NCBI GenBank assembly: GCA_905234535.1
Contig: CAJOII010000007.1
Coordinates: 1 to 57,012 of the forward strand
Direction: 5' to 3'
DNA: 57,012 bases
DNA from: an uncultured Ruminococcus sp.
GTDB lineage: Bacteria; Bacillota; Clostridia; Oscillospirales; Acutalibacteraceae
Position 1 is the stretch's first letter, and every line of letters begins with the position of its first letter. Shown here in pieces: positions 25,505-32,573 of this stretch. Position numbers and translations under genes: made by a program. Under the pieces are notes generated by a model that did not search any database, had not been told where the DNA came from, and saw nothing but the letters and a program-made list of their open reading frames with translations.

Positions 25505-25657
25505 ATGGTCGGATTTTTTATAGGTCTGTTTGTAGGCGGCTTTGTCGGTGTAGCTGTGATGTGCTGCTGCAATGTTGCATCACAGGCTGACCGTAATGAT
25601 GAGAAACTGTCACAGGACAGTTCGCCTACAGAGGACGGCAAAGAAGAAAACAAGTAA
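25505..25657 (+). CDS. DUF3789-like small membrane protein
   Basis: This 50-residue protein has one N-terminal membrane segment (MVGFFIGLFVGGFVGVAVM), a CCC cluster just after it and a polar, acidic tail. This is the pattern of DUF3789-type peptides that accompany clostridial integrative elements. A GGAAGGAGAAGG ribosome site lies immediately upstream. It has no known function. Confidence 0.7.
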   Translation: MVGFFIGLFVGGFVGVAVMCCCNVASQADRNDEKLSQDSSPTEDGKEENK

Positions 25658-25705
25658 GGTTGCCGATCGCAACCATGAATATATGAAAGGTGTGATATAG
25701 GGAGC

Positions 25706-26398
25706 TTGAAGCACGACAAAGATTTTCAGTCATTTGACGATATCATGCGTAAGGTGCCAACGGCAAAGCCAAGAGGCGGCGGTGTGATGAAGGCACGTAC
25801 TTACCGTTACAATCCAAGAGACTTATCATGCAGCGATTGTCTGTATCGAAAGAAATGCTGTCAGCTTCGACCATGCCCTTTCATCCCGGAAAAAGTGGAA
25901 GCCGGAATATCGACTCCACAAGAGGCTTTGGAATTCATTGCTTATGAATTAGATAACAAAGATTTCTCAGAGAGACTCAAGGTATATATGAGATCTTGCA
26001 TAAGGAGGCAACAAGGAATAATGATTTTTAACAGTGAGCATCACAGGGACACATTTCATTCCCTGATGAAAACGATTTACAGAGAGAATACGGATCTGCT
26101 CTCGGCGGTTTTTCTTCTTTCTGCAGATTACAGACTATGGCTCCAGTCATGGAGATATATTGAAAAGAACAGAATCGTATTTGGAAAGATTCATCCCAAG
26201 AATCTTACTGCCGAGGGATATACGCTGTACTGTGCAGCTAAAGATATCTACTTAGGAACCAGGCACTTTAACCTGAAGGATTTGTCCGATCCGAGGGTTG
26301 TCGACAGAAATACATTCGGTCTGATCTGCAATGCGATGGCGATCAGACGATACGGGTATAACTATATCAGACTCAAAGAAGGCGATATTTATGATTAA
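25706..26398 (+). CDS. Cys-cluster protein, DUF6075-like, paralogue of the 24811 gene
   Basis: This 230-residue protein has FDDIMRKVPTA (compare YEKMMKRTPDI in the paralogue), then a cysteine cluster CSDCLYRKKCCQLRPCPF around residue 47. The C-terminal part is HRDTFHSLMKTIYRENTDLLSAVFLLSADYRLWLQSW ... FGLICNAMAIRRYGYNYIRL. Order and spacing of motifs match the first gene of the operon, so the two arose by duplication or belong to one family. The TTG start at 25706 is kept because the homologous N-terminal motif lies downstream of it, although the ribosome site is poorly spaced. Its stop overlaps the next start by eight bases. Confidence 0.6.
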   Translation: MKHDKDFQSFDDIMRKVPTAKPRGGGVMKARTYRYNPRDLSCSDCLYRKKCCQLRPCPFIPEKVEAGISTPQEALEFIAYELDNKDFSERLKVYMRSCIRRQQGIMIFNSEHHRDTFHSLMKTIYRENTDLLSAVFLLSADYRLWLQSWRYIEKNRIVFGKIHPKNLTAEGYTLYCAAKDIYLGTRHFNLKDLSDPRVVDRNTFGLICNAMAIRRYGYNYIRLKEGDIYD

Positions 26399-27557
26399 AC
26401 TGCGGATAGGAGCCGATCAAAACTCAGTTACCATTGAGTTGCCTGCAGCAGATGAGTATCTCAGATCTGTGTTACTGCATGAACTACACGCCGCTTCCAC
26501 ATACATCAATAGGCCGACCTTCGTTGAGGAAGTGGACTTTCCTACTCAGCTGAACTTTATTGCAGGAAAGCAAGTGAATCTTGATGAATTGAATTATCTT
26601 GCCAAAAGGCTGGATAGTTTCACGGATGACGAGATGTCTCAATACTTTGCAGCCGTTCAGCGCGAAGGATTCAGGAATATGAAATCTCTTATCAACCTGA
26701 CCTTTAATCTTGATAGGTACACCTTGATAACCGATGTGAGCAGTCCGCTCGCTATCGGAAAGAAATATACCTTGAATACAGAAGGAGCAATCCCTACAGA
26801 TCATTCCAGAGATGCAGAATTTGACTCACTCGGAAGAGATATCATCGCAGGCAGAAAAGGAGATCTTACCGAATATGGATTACTGATTGTGAGTGATAAG
26901 CCCATGGAACAGTATTATGACGGAAAGACATTCCCGTTGTATGACTATTATGGAAGTCTCCTTTTTGTTGGAATCAAGTACGACGAAAGAGAAGAAGGAG
27001 TATCCATCGCTGAAGATCCCGGCAGCATTATCACTGCGATAAATCGTCTGGGCGCTGAAAAGCCAAGTGATTGTAAAGCGTATATCCTCGAGTATTCTCC
27101 GAAACTTGAACCGATGATGGATAGATTAAGGGAAGTACTTGAGAAAGAAGGCTTGATGGCGCTTTCGAGAGTAGCGCGGAAAATGTATGAAGGTAATATC
27201 GACGCCGCCGAACTCAATGCTGTAGCGGATTTTGCGAAGGTTCATTCGTCGGCAAATTTGATTACACTGGCTGATCATCTTAATAAGTTTGAATATATGA
27301 AAGATGTATTGGATGAAGAGGATGTCGGCAGATACTTCGTGGATGAATATGACAACGGTCATACATATCAAGTAAGCATTGAGATGGAAGACTATGTGGA
27401 TTTCAGGACATTTGGAACAGACATGATGGAAAAATACCACGGCAAATTCATTGAAGGAGGAGCTGTGTGCTTTTCGAATGAATACGATATGGATATTCTG
27501 GACGAGCTTGAGCCTGAAAACGAAAATCAATCTATGGGAGGTATGAGTTTTGATTAA
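26391..27557 (+). CDS. Large acidic antirestriction (ArdA)-like / polyvalent protein
   Basis: This protein of about 388 residues starts at the ATG at 26391, overlapping the previous stop by eight bases. Residues about 60-110 (LDELNYLAKRLDSFTDDEMSQYFAAV ... SLINLTFNLDRYTLITD) match the recurring 'large polyvalent protein' / antirestriction-type module of clostridial elements. The IAGRKGDLTEYGLLIVSDKPMEQYYDGKTFPLYDY segment fits the second module. The protein is acidic, and acidic proteins of this type mimic DNA. A role in blocking host restriction is inferred from family look only. It ends in a Met-Gly-Gly-Met tail that overlaps the next ribosome site. Confidence 0.55.
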   Translation: MIKLRIGADQNSVTIELPAADEYLRSVLLHELHAASTYINRPTFVEEVDFPTQLNFIAGKQVNLDELNYLAKRLDSFTDDEMSQYFAAVQREGFRNMKSLINLTFNLDRYTLITDVSSPLAIGKKYTLNTEGAIPTDHSRDAEFDSLGRDIIAGRKGDLTEYGLLIVSDKPMEQYYDGKTFPLYDYYGSLLFVGIKYDEREEGVSIAEDPGSIITAINRLGAEKPSDCKAYILEYSPKLEPMMDRLREVLEKEGLMALSRVARKMYEGNIDAAELNAVADFAKVHSSANLITLADHLNKFEYMKDVLDEEDVGRYFVDEYDNGHTYQVSIEMEDYVDFRTFGTDMMEKYHGKFIEGGAVCFSNEYDMDILDELEPENENQSMGGMSFD

Positions 27558-27915
27558 AGCATTAATTGAAAAGCATGGAGATATTATGATCGAGGAACTC
27601 CCGATAGACTATACAAAACTGATCCGAGATTTGTGTATGTTCGGAATAAGAGGTAATCCCGATCATCTCTATATCGCAGACGGTGAGAACAGAGAGGTCA
27701 ATGTGAAGCTGTACTCGGATAATGAGGTAGGCAAACACCTTTGCCTGATGTTTGATGAGCGAGATACGCTTCACAATGTCAACGCCTTATGCCATCTGCT
27801 TAAAAACGCAGCTGATATATTATCCAATACAGACATCGAAAACAATATCATCTACGATCAGTATATGTCCAGGAAGGAACTGATGAAGGCGTCTTTGTGG
27901 ATGACTACTATGTGA
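27550..27915 (+). CDS. Hypothetical 121-residue element protein
   Basis: The frame opens with TTG at 27550, eight bases inside the previous gene, with GGGAGG at 27536-27541, so translational coupling is likely. The protein is helical and acidic (MIKALIEKHGDIMIEELPIDYTKLIRDLCMFGIRG ... LHNVNALCHLLKNAADIL) with no motif I recognise. Its end overlaps the next start by 19 bases. It might be the detached N-terminal part of the following protein after a frameshift, but each has its own ribosome site. Confidence 0.5.
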   Translation: MIKALIEKHGDIMIEELPIDYTKLIRDLCMFGIRGNPDHLYIADGENREVNVKLYSDNEVGKHLCLMFDERDTLHNVNALCHLLKNAADILSNTDIENNIIYDQYMSRKELMKASLWMTTM

Positions 27916-28895
27916 TCACCGAAGGCTTTCAGATACCCGATACTTATCAAATGCCTGAAGCGGAAAATGAACCCTATGCGCCGATATATGTTAAGCTTGG
28001 TAGCTTTATAGATATGGATGGTTCAACACCGAATGCAAAATGGTTTCCACTTCCGATTGCAGAAGAAAGCAAAGCAACGATTGCAGAAGAGATAGTGGCT
28101 CCGGACTTTGGTTATGCGGAGATACTTGACATCCGATCGGGAATTCCTTTTGTTAATACAAATATCCTGTGTGGCGGTGATCTCGACGATCTCAATAAGC
28201 TCGCAAAGATGTATCTCGAAATGGATGATCTCAATCGGATCACATTTAAAGCTGCGACAGAAGCGGCAGAGCCGAAGTTCGTAGCAGATGTATTGGACAT
28301 CGCCGAGCATGTTGGTGATTATAATCTGTCGTTCTTCAGCGGAGACGAAGATGACTTTTTTAAAGAGTATGTTGCTCATCACTTGGATCCAAAGATGGAT
28401 CGCAGATGGCTCGATACTCTTCTTGCCGGTAATGAAGGTGCGAGGTTAATAAATGCCCTGAATGCTTCAATGACGAGCTACGGTGTTGTTTCTGAGCGCG
28501 GTGGTCTTCTCTATGAAGCGGTACCTTATGACCATGATATGACAAAAGGAATCCGGTCAAGGCCGAATGAATACGATTTGATCGAGGTCTGCGGACAAAA
28601 AGCTCTTTATGTTGACAACAGAGAGGATGCGCTGAGAGTACCGAATAACTGTTACCGGTATGATTTCCGATCAGACGGAGCCGATGACTTTGTAACATTG
28701 GAAAAGAACGTTTTGGTCAATTATTCCGGATCGATTTTCGTAAAAGAACCGATAGAGATTCCGGATGAAGGGTATCTGACTCTGGATGAAGAATCATCCC
28801 CGAATTTACTTTGTGAAGAGATGACGGTTGAGGAATTTGCTGAAGCAGATCTGTCCCAACTCGACGAAGAAGAAGGTATGGGAGGCATATCCTGA
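27897..28895 (+). CDS. Acidic antirestriction-like / polyvalent protein, paralogue of the 26391 gene
   Basis: This protein of about 332 residues starts at GTG 27897 with GAAGG seven bases upstream. It has the same module as the 26391 gene: LDDLNKLAKMYLEMDDLNRITFKAATEAAEPKFVADVLDIAEHVGDYNLSF. Later modules follow with YDLIEVCGQKALYVDNREDALRVPNNCYRYDF. It ends in GMGGIS, like the GMSFD tail of its relative. The many Asp and Glu residues suggest a strongly acidic protein. I read it as a second copy of an element-encoded anti-defence-type protein; this is inference from composition and family look. Confidence 0.5.
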   Translation: MDDYYVITEGFQIPDTYQMPEAENEPYAPIYVKLGSFIDMDGSTPNAKWFPLPIAEESKATIAEEIVAPDFGYAEILDIRSGIPFVNTNILCGGDLDDLNKLAKMYLEMDDLNRITFKAATEAAEPKFVADVLDIAEHVGDYNLSFFSGDEDDFFKEYVAHHLDPKMDRRWLDTLLAGNEGARLINALNASMTSYGVVSERGGLLYEAVPYDHDMTKGIRSRPNEYDLIEVCGQKALYVDNREDALRVPNNCYRYDFRSDGADDFVTLEKNVLVNYSGSIFVKEPIEIPDEGYLTLDEESSPNLLCEEMTVEEFAEADLSQLDEEEGMGGIS

Positions 28896-28896
28896 T

Positions 28897-29190
28897 ATGG
28901 GAATGAGAAAAACCAATATGAGTGAAGTCAGGAGGATCGCAAGAGCCTTTCTGATGATCGATCCTGTCAAAACTCAGTTCTCTCCTCTGGTTGTGATTCA
29001 CCCATTTACCAATACAGGAATTGTTCCTTTGAGAAAAGGAAAAGAGATTGAATTAGTCGACATTTCAGACAATAAAGATAATCTCCGACGCTGGCAAAAG
29101 GATGTGACAGAGGCTATTGATAAAGAATCAAATCCTCATGTTATACAAATCATCTACAATACCCTCCAAAGACAGAAAAGTATAAGCTGA
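28897..29190 (+). CDS. Hypothetical 97-residue protein, last gene of the operon
   Basis: The frame starts at ATG 28897, one base after the previous stop, with GGGAGG at 28880-28885. The sequence MGMRKTNMSEVRRIARAFLMIDP ... VVIHPFTNTGIVPLRKGKEIELVDISDNKDNLRRWQKDVTEAI shows a mixed alpha/beta small protein with no motif I know. The tight spacing shows it belongs to the operon begun at 24811. No terminator is obvious after it. Confidence 0.55.
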   Translation: MGMRKTNMSEVRRIARAFLMIDPVKTQFSPLVVIHPFTNTGIVPLRKGKEIELVDISDNKDNLRRWQKDVTEAIDKESNPHVIQIIYNTLQRQKSIS

Positions 29191-29352
29191 CAACTTAGAA
29201 GAAAAGTGATTGAGCCACATTTGTTGTTTGATGATCGCAAGGATATCAATATTTTTCATCCAGCCCACCTCCTACTACGATTATAATGTAAAAAGAAATA
29301 TATCCATTTTATTAGATTTTGTTCAAATCAATTGACCGAGAGTTATTTCCTG

Positions 29353-29573
29353 TTGCAAACAGCTGAATTCTGTGTTAAACTTAGGGTACACCACCTAACA
29401 AGTATATAAACTCACACTATCAAGCTAAGTCGGATTTTCCTTTTGGAAAAAACGTCTTGGCTTTACGGCTTATGCTTGAAAGTGTGATGCTTGTTATGTG
29501 GTGTAACAGAAGCTGAGCGTTTTTCGGGTGCGTGCTTCGGCACGCACCTTTTTTTGAGGGAGTTACACCACAT
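29353..29573 (+). promoter_or_regulatory. Structured leader with mutually exclusive helices controlling the SLOG gene
   Basis: A promoter-like pair TTGCAA (29353-29358) and TAAACT (29376-29381), 17 bases apart, precedes the leader. Arm a (29387-29402) pairs with arm b (29490-29505) at 15 of 16 positions. Inside, 29412-29425 pairs with 29474-29487 (one mismatch), then TAAG/CTTA and a TTTTCC-TTTT-GGAAAA hairpin. Arm b (29496-29507) is also a perfect 12-base complement of arm c (29562-29573), which includes the first two bases of the start codon at 29572. A strong terminator (29527-29555) lies between b and c. This is the layout of a switch or attenuator. Bases 29191-29350 show nothing else I can name. 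Confidence 0.65.
29527..29555 (+). terminator. Intrinsic terminator inside the SLOG-gene leader
   Basis: GGTGCGTGC (29527-29535) and GCACGCACC (29540-29548) form a perfect 9-bp stem with a TTCG tetraloop, followed by T7. It ends 16 bases before the ATG at 29572, so it must be read through for expression. Confidence 0.9.
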
Positions 29574-30027
29574 GAGTAGAGCCACTACAGCCGTATTTAT
29601 TGGGCATCGAGACTGTTTTGAATTGTCAGAGGTTGATATCATACCAAAGATAGAGGAAGCTATCTCCATGGGGATCACCACCTTTCTGAATGGAGGAATG
29701 GGTCATTTTGATCATTTATGTGCTATTGCCATTGATAAATTGAAAGTGAAGCATCCTGACATAAGACAGCTATTAATAAAGCCATATCAGACTTTGAAGG
29801 TTCCTGATGAGGCATTATTTGACGATGCCGGATTGTTTGCTCTTGATTGGTATATTGCTCATATCGGCCCCAGACGTGCTATCCCCAAAAGAAACGAATA
29901 CATGATTCAGAATGCGTCGGCAGCAATCTGCTATGTTCATCACCGTTCCTCAGGCGCCTATAAGACATATCAATTGGCAAAGGGAAATGGACTGACTATA
30001 ATTGATATACCTATCGGAGGAGAGTAA
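29572..30027 (+). CDS. SLOG-superfamily (YpsA/DUF1273-like) protein
   Basis: This 151-residue Rossmann-like protein begins TAVFIGHRDC and has the glycine-rich LNGGMGHFDHLCAIAI loop. It ends with PKRNEYMIQNASAAICYVHHRSSGAYKTYQLAKGNGLTIIDI. These are the ligand-binding landmarks of SLOG domains (YpsA, LOG, DprA relatives), which bind nucleotide-derived molecules and occur in anti-phage and stress systems. The start at 29572 has GAGGGAG upstream, and the frame upstream of it is the leader RNA, not protein. It is followed after one base by a small gene. The ligand and output are unknown. Confidence 0.75.
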   Translation: MSRATTAVFIGHRDCFELSEVDIIPKIEEAISMGITTFLNGGMGHFDHLCAIAIDKLKVKHPDIRQLLIKPYQTLKVPDEALFDDAGLFALDWYIAHIGPRRAIPKRNEYMIQNASAAICYVHHRSSGAYKTYQLAKGNGLTIIDIPIGGE

Positions 30028-30028
30028 A

Positions 30029-30370
30029 ATGGACAGGTACATAATTATAGGAAAGAACGGAGAAGCTTACAAACGCTCGTATACCAACGATTTAACCATA
30101 CCGTCTGATTTTGTTGTTGAAAGTACAGAGGACTATGATTCCGCTCGGATATTTCATTCTCTTCGATGGGCTACGTTTAAGGCACGTTCTTTGACAAAAA
30201 AGAGCGAGTCAGCATATTATGTATACCTGCAGATCGTCGTTGACGGAAAGAAATACTACTATCTTGTTGACAAACATATAAATGATGATATTTTTGAAAA
30301 TGATGACAAATACCAAGCTGAGATAGAGAAAATGATCTCTGAATGGAAAAAGAATAAAGGTTTGTTATGA
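30029..30370 (+). CDS. Hypothetical protein paired with the SLOG gene
   Basis: This 113-residue protein starts at ATG 30029 with CGGAGGAG upstream, one base after the SLOG stop, so the two form an operon. It reads MDRYIIIGKNGEAYKRSYTNDLTIPSDFVVEST, then a basic middle with KARSLTKKSESAYYVYLQIVVDGKKYYYLVDKHIND, and an acidic helical C-terminus. It looks like a compact beta-rich protein with no recognised motif. A terminator follows at 30395-30423. A function as partner or effector of the SLOG protein is only a suggestion from gene order. Confidence 0.6.
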   Translation: MDRYIIIGKNGEAYKRSYTNDLTIPSDFVVESTEDYDSARIFHSLRWATFKARSLTKKSESAYYVYLQIVVDGKKYYYLVDKHINDDIFENDDKYQAEIEKMISEWKKNKGLL

Positions 30371-30394
30371 ACAATAGTATATCTTAGAATTATG

Positions 30395-30423
30395 CGCCTA
30401 ACGGATGATGTTAGGCGTAATTT
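30395..30423 (+). terminator. Terminator of the SLOG operon
   Basis: CGCCTAAC (30395-30402) pairs with GTTAGGCG (30410-30417), followed by TAATTTTAT. Confidence 0.65.
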
Positions 30424-30442
30424 TATATGCGGAGGTACTTGT

Positions 30443-30496
30443 ATGATAATTTTTTCTTGGAATCCGAATGGAGTTGCTTCAGTCATTAAGAATTAG
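30443..30496 (+). pseudogene. Possible N-terminal stub of an exodeoxyribonuclease III gene
   Basis: A GCGGAGG ribosome site seven bases before an ATG opens a 17-residue frame MIIFSWNPNGVASVIKN that stops at once. The beginning resembles the first strand of exonuclease III proteins (KxxSWNVNGxRA). Nothing else of such a gene follows. It may be a broken gene or a chance short ORF. Confidence 0.3.
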
Positions 30497-30548
30497 TCTT
30501 TTGATCCTATGCCATATAGAATATTTTCAGATTCGGGAAGATAAAGAA

Positions 30549-30592
30549 AAAACCGCATAGGTAGCCAAAAACGGCTTACCAATGCAGTTTTT
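30549..30592 (-). terminator. Terminator downstream of tRNA-Pro
   Basis: On the minus strand, just past the tRNA CCA end, an imperfect long stem (about 14 bp with mismatches) closes a GTTTTT loop and ends in GGTTTTTT. Confidence 0.65.
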
Positions 30593-30593
30593 A

Positions 30594-30670
30594 TGGTCGG
30601 AGTGGCGAGACTCGAACTCGCGGCTTCGACATCCCAAATGTCGCGCCCTACCATCTGGGCTACACCCCGA
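30594..30670 (-). tRNA. tRNA-Pro (TGG)
   Basis: The minus strand folds as a complete tRNA. Acceptor TCGGGGT pairs with ACTCCGA, the anticodon stem is CGACA/TGTCG with loop TTTGGGA (anticodon TGG), the T arm GCGAG-TTCGAGT-CTCGC is complete, and the CCA end is encoded. It is the only complete tRNA of the three tandem tRNA-like copies here and lies farthest from the shared promoter at 31059-31087. Confidence 0.9.
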
Positions 30671-30803
30671 AATATTAAGTTGTTTTACCATTTGTGGTCG
30701 TCGTTGTGGTCAAACGCCCTTTTTTATGATTATCCTTAACTGATAAAAGTCAGTGTTTAAGCCAATCTTTGAGGCTTTTGCAGTCGCAAAGCCCTGAAAA
30801 GTC

Positions 30804-30849
30804 ATCCTGCTCCCAAACCACGCGCTCTACCATCTGAGCTACACCCGGA
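30804..30849 (-). repeat. tRNA-Pro 5' half, scar copy 2
   Basis: The minus strand reads an acceptor strand, D arm (TAGCTCAGATGGTAGAGC) and anticodon-arm start with TTTGGGAGCAGGA, then breaks off into unrelated sequence. The 3' half with T arm and CCA is missing. The DNA between this and the complete tRNA contains GTGGTCAAA-type repeats. Confidence 0.75.
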
Positions 30850-30999
30850 TATTCGATTTTCTTGTTCTGCCGTTGTGGTCAAAGATGTGGTCAAACGGCG
30901 GTTTTCGGGGATTATGCGGAAGGGATGAAGTGCCAAAACGCCAGTGTTTTCAAGGCTTTCGTGGATTTCGGATTTTGCCCGGATGCCGGGGGTGTTACA

Positions 31000-31040
31000 T
31001 GCTCCCAAAGCAGGCGCGCTACCAACTGCGCTACACCCCG
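31000..31040 (-). repeat. tRNA-Pro 5' half, scar copy 3 next to the native promoter
   Basis: The minus strand reads CGGGGTGTAGCGCAGTTGG, then TAGCGCGCCTGCTTTGGGAGCA and then diverges. It is a tRNA-Pro 5' half truncated at the anticodon loop, at nearly the same place as copy 2. A good promoter precedes it, so this is probably the ancestral tRNA gene start. Confidence 0.75.
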
Positions 31041-31058
31041 AGATCCTATTTCAGATGA

Positions 31059-31087
31059 AGTATATCACAAAAATCAGAGTTGCGCAA
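31059..31087 (-). promoter_or_regulatory. Promoter of the tRNA-Pro locus
   Basis: On the minus strand TTGCGC (31082-31087) and TATACT (31059-31064) are 17 bases apart, directly upstream of the first tRNA half. Confidence 0.6.
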
Positions 31088-31174
31088 GTGATTTGAACAA
31101 GTTCGCTCGTGAAAAGAATCTCACGAAAATCGTCCGAGCGGAAAAGAAAATCGTAATAAATCGGACAGATTCTC

Positions 31175-31203
31175 TTGTCTTTTGTCAAAAAAGGTCGTAT
31201 AAT
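31175..31203 (+). promoter_or_regulatory. Promoter of the 31.3-kb membrane-protein gene
   Basis: TTGTCT (31175-31180) and a perfect TATAAT (31198-31203) are separated by 17 bases, 64 bases before the GTG start. Confidence 0.6.
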
Positions 31204-31267
31204 AATGCAGAATGGAGTAGTTTCGACAATTTACTCTGTGATTGAGTTTTGTTAGGAAGTGAGATAA

Positions 31268-32422
31268 GTGCGTAAAAGAGTTTTGAAGGCCGTTCTCGCG
31301 ACGGTGGTTCTCGCAGCGTGTCTGCTGTGTACTCTGACATCTGTGTCCGCGCTTGATGATAAATATACATTTGAAGAGATCGGGATGTCTCTGAAGATCC
31401 CCAAAGGCTATACGGTGATTACCAAAGACTCCGACAGATTTGACGAGGCGTTTACGACCTTAGGGCTTGACTACGACGAGACCGTCACCGCGTTCTCTGC
31501 GGCGCATATCTATCTGCAGGCGGTCGATCCCGAAAACACCTTCCGTATCACCGTAGCGGTCACCTCCGATGAGAACAGCGCGAACATCAACAACTATTCG
31601 GACATCACCCCGCAGCAGAGAGAAGAGATCCTGAATAATTTTCTCTCCGATTCAATGTGCACCTCCGCGATTGAGGTCAAGCACGGCGGGAACATCTTCT
31701 TTGATCTCACGCTTTTGAGCAAAGCGGGAGACGACACGACCTATATCAATCAGTGCAACACCGTGATCAACGGTGAGAACATCAACCTTACCTTAGAGAA
31801 GAGCAAGGAGAGCATCCTGCCTGATGAGGCAAAGGCACTCTCGAATGTCGCGAACTCTTTAAGCTTTGACAAGATCATTCGGCTTAACGAGGGTCCGTCC
31901 TTCGAGTGGTGGAGGATTCTTTTGTGGGTACTGGTTTTGGCGGTCATCTCTTTCGTGATCTCTTTCATCTACAGACAGTACAACATTTCGAAGAAAAAGA
32001 AGCTCGAAGAGCGCCGCCGCCGTCGCGCAACGCGTCTGGTTGAGCAGATGCAAAACGAGGATGACGCGTCAAAAGAGCAGGAGAATCCTGTCAGCTTTGA
32101 AGAAGTCCTCGGCTACGAGGACGAGAAGGACTATCAGACCCGCGCCGACACCGATCTCGAGAGCTTTGACATCAGCGTTAAGGAGAAGGATCCCATGAGC
32201 GGGATGAGCTTCTTTGAGGACAGCGGCGATTCGATCGACGACGGCACGGATTACTTTGACACCTATTTCAAGCAGCCCACCGCGACGAGAACGCCGGTCG
32301 AGAGAGCCGCGAACACCGTCGGCGCGTATATCAAGATCGCCTTCCATCATCTCGGCTATTTTTTCCAGAATATCTTCAGGGCGATCGCTAAAATTTTTAA
32401 AGGCGGCAAAACAAAAAATTAG
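31268..32422 (+). CDS. Exported single-pass membrane protein of unknown function
   Basis: This 384-residue protein has a signal peptide (residues 1-28), an external domain to about residue 215 that begins YTFEEIGMSLKIPKGYTVITKDSD, and a transmembrane helix around WWRILLWVLVLAVISFVISFIY. A basic stretch (KKKKLEERRRRRATR) fixes the cytoplasmic side. The rest is an acidic cytoplasmic region ending in an amphipathic, aromatic-rich tail. The external domain has the look of small PsbP/DUF-type lipid or stress domains, but I cannot name it. The start is GTG at 31268 with AGGAAGTGA upstream. It is monocistronic, with a strong promoter before it and serC's own promoter after it. Confidence 0.6.
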   Translation: MRKRVLKAVLATVVLAACLLCTLTSVSALDDKYTFEEIGMSLKIPKGYTVITKDSDRFDEAFTTLGLDYDETVTAFSAAHIYLQAVDPENTFRITVAVTSDENSANINNYSDITPQQREEILNNFLSDSMCTSAIEVKHGGNIFFDLTLLSKAGDDTTYINQCNTVINGENINLTLEKSKESILPDEAKALSNVANSLSFDKIIRLNEGPSFEWWRILLWVLVLAVISFVISFIYRQYNISKKKKLEERRRRRATRLVEQMQNEDDASKEQENPVSFEEVLGYEDEKDYQTRADTDLESFDISVKEKDPMSGMSFFEDSGDSIDDGTDYFDTYFKQPTATRTPVERAANTVGAYIKIAFHHLGYFFQNIFRAIAKIFKGGKTKN

Positions 32423-32504
32423 ATTTTTGGGATTTTTTTGCAAATTATCTAAATTCATCTGATTTTCTTCTCAAATTTCTATGATTTCACTGAGGCGTTC
32501 GTTA

Positions 32505-32533
32505 TTGAATTAACAAGCGATTTGGAATATAAT
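32505..32533 (+). promoter_or_regulatory. Promoter of serC
   Basis: TTGAAT (32505-32510), 17-base spacer and TATAAT (32528-32533), 40 bases before the serC start. The same TTGAAT-N17-TATAAT arrangement recurs before the giant starch-binding gene. Confidence 0.65.
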
Positions 32534-32573
32534 ATTGAAGGTATTATGAAAAACAATACAGGAGGAAAAACAT

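Noticed and set aside
29387..29505. Possible integron attC site (RYYYAAC-like and GTTRRRY-like ends on a folded palindrome)
   Set aside because: The R' core has a mismatch (GTTATGT), there is only one copy and no integron integrase nearby. The overlap with the terminator and start codon fits a leader RNA better.
30802..31008. Open frame over the tRNA half scars (68 codons, minus)
   Set aside because: Its translation is largely tRNA sequence read as protein and starts inside a tRNA half, so it is not taken as a gene. It may preserve an integrase tail, but I could not recognise one.
31000..31040. Second functional tRNA-Pro gene
   Set aside because: The T arm and 3' acceptor strand are missing; only the 5' half is present.
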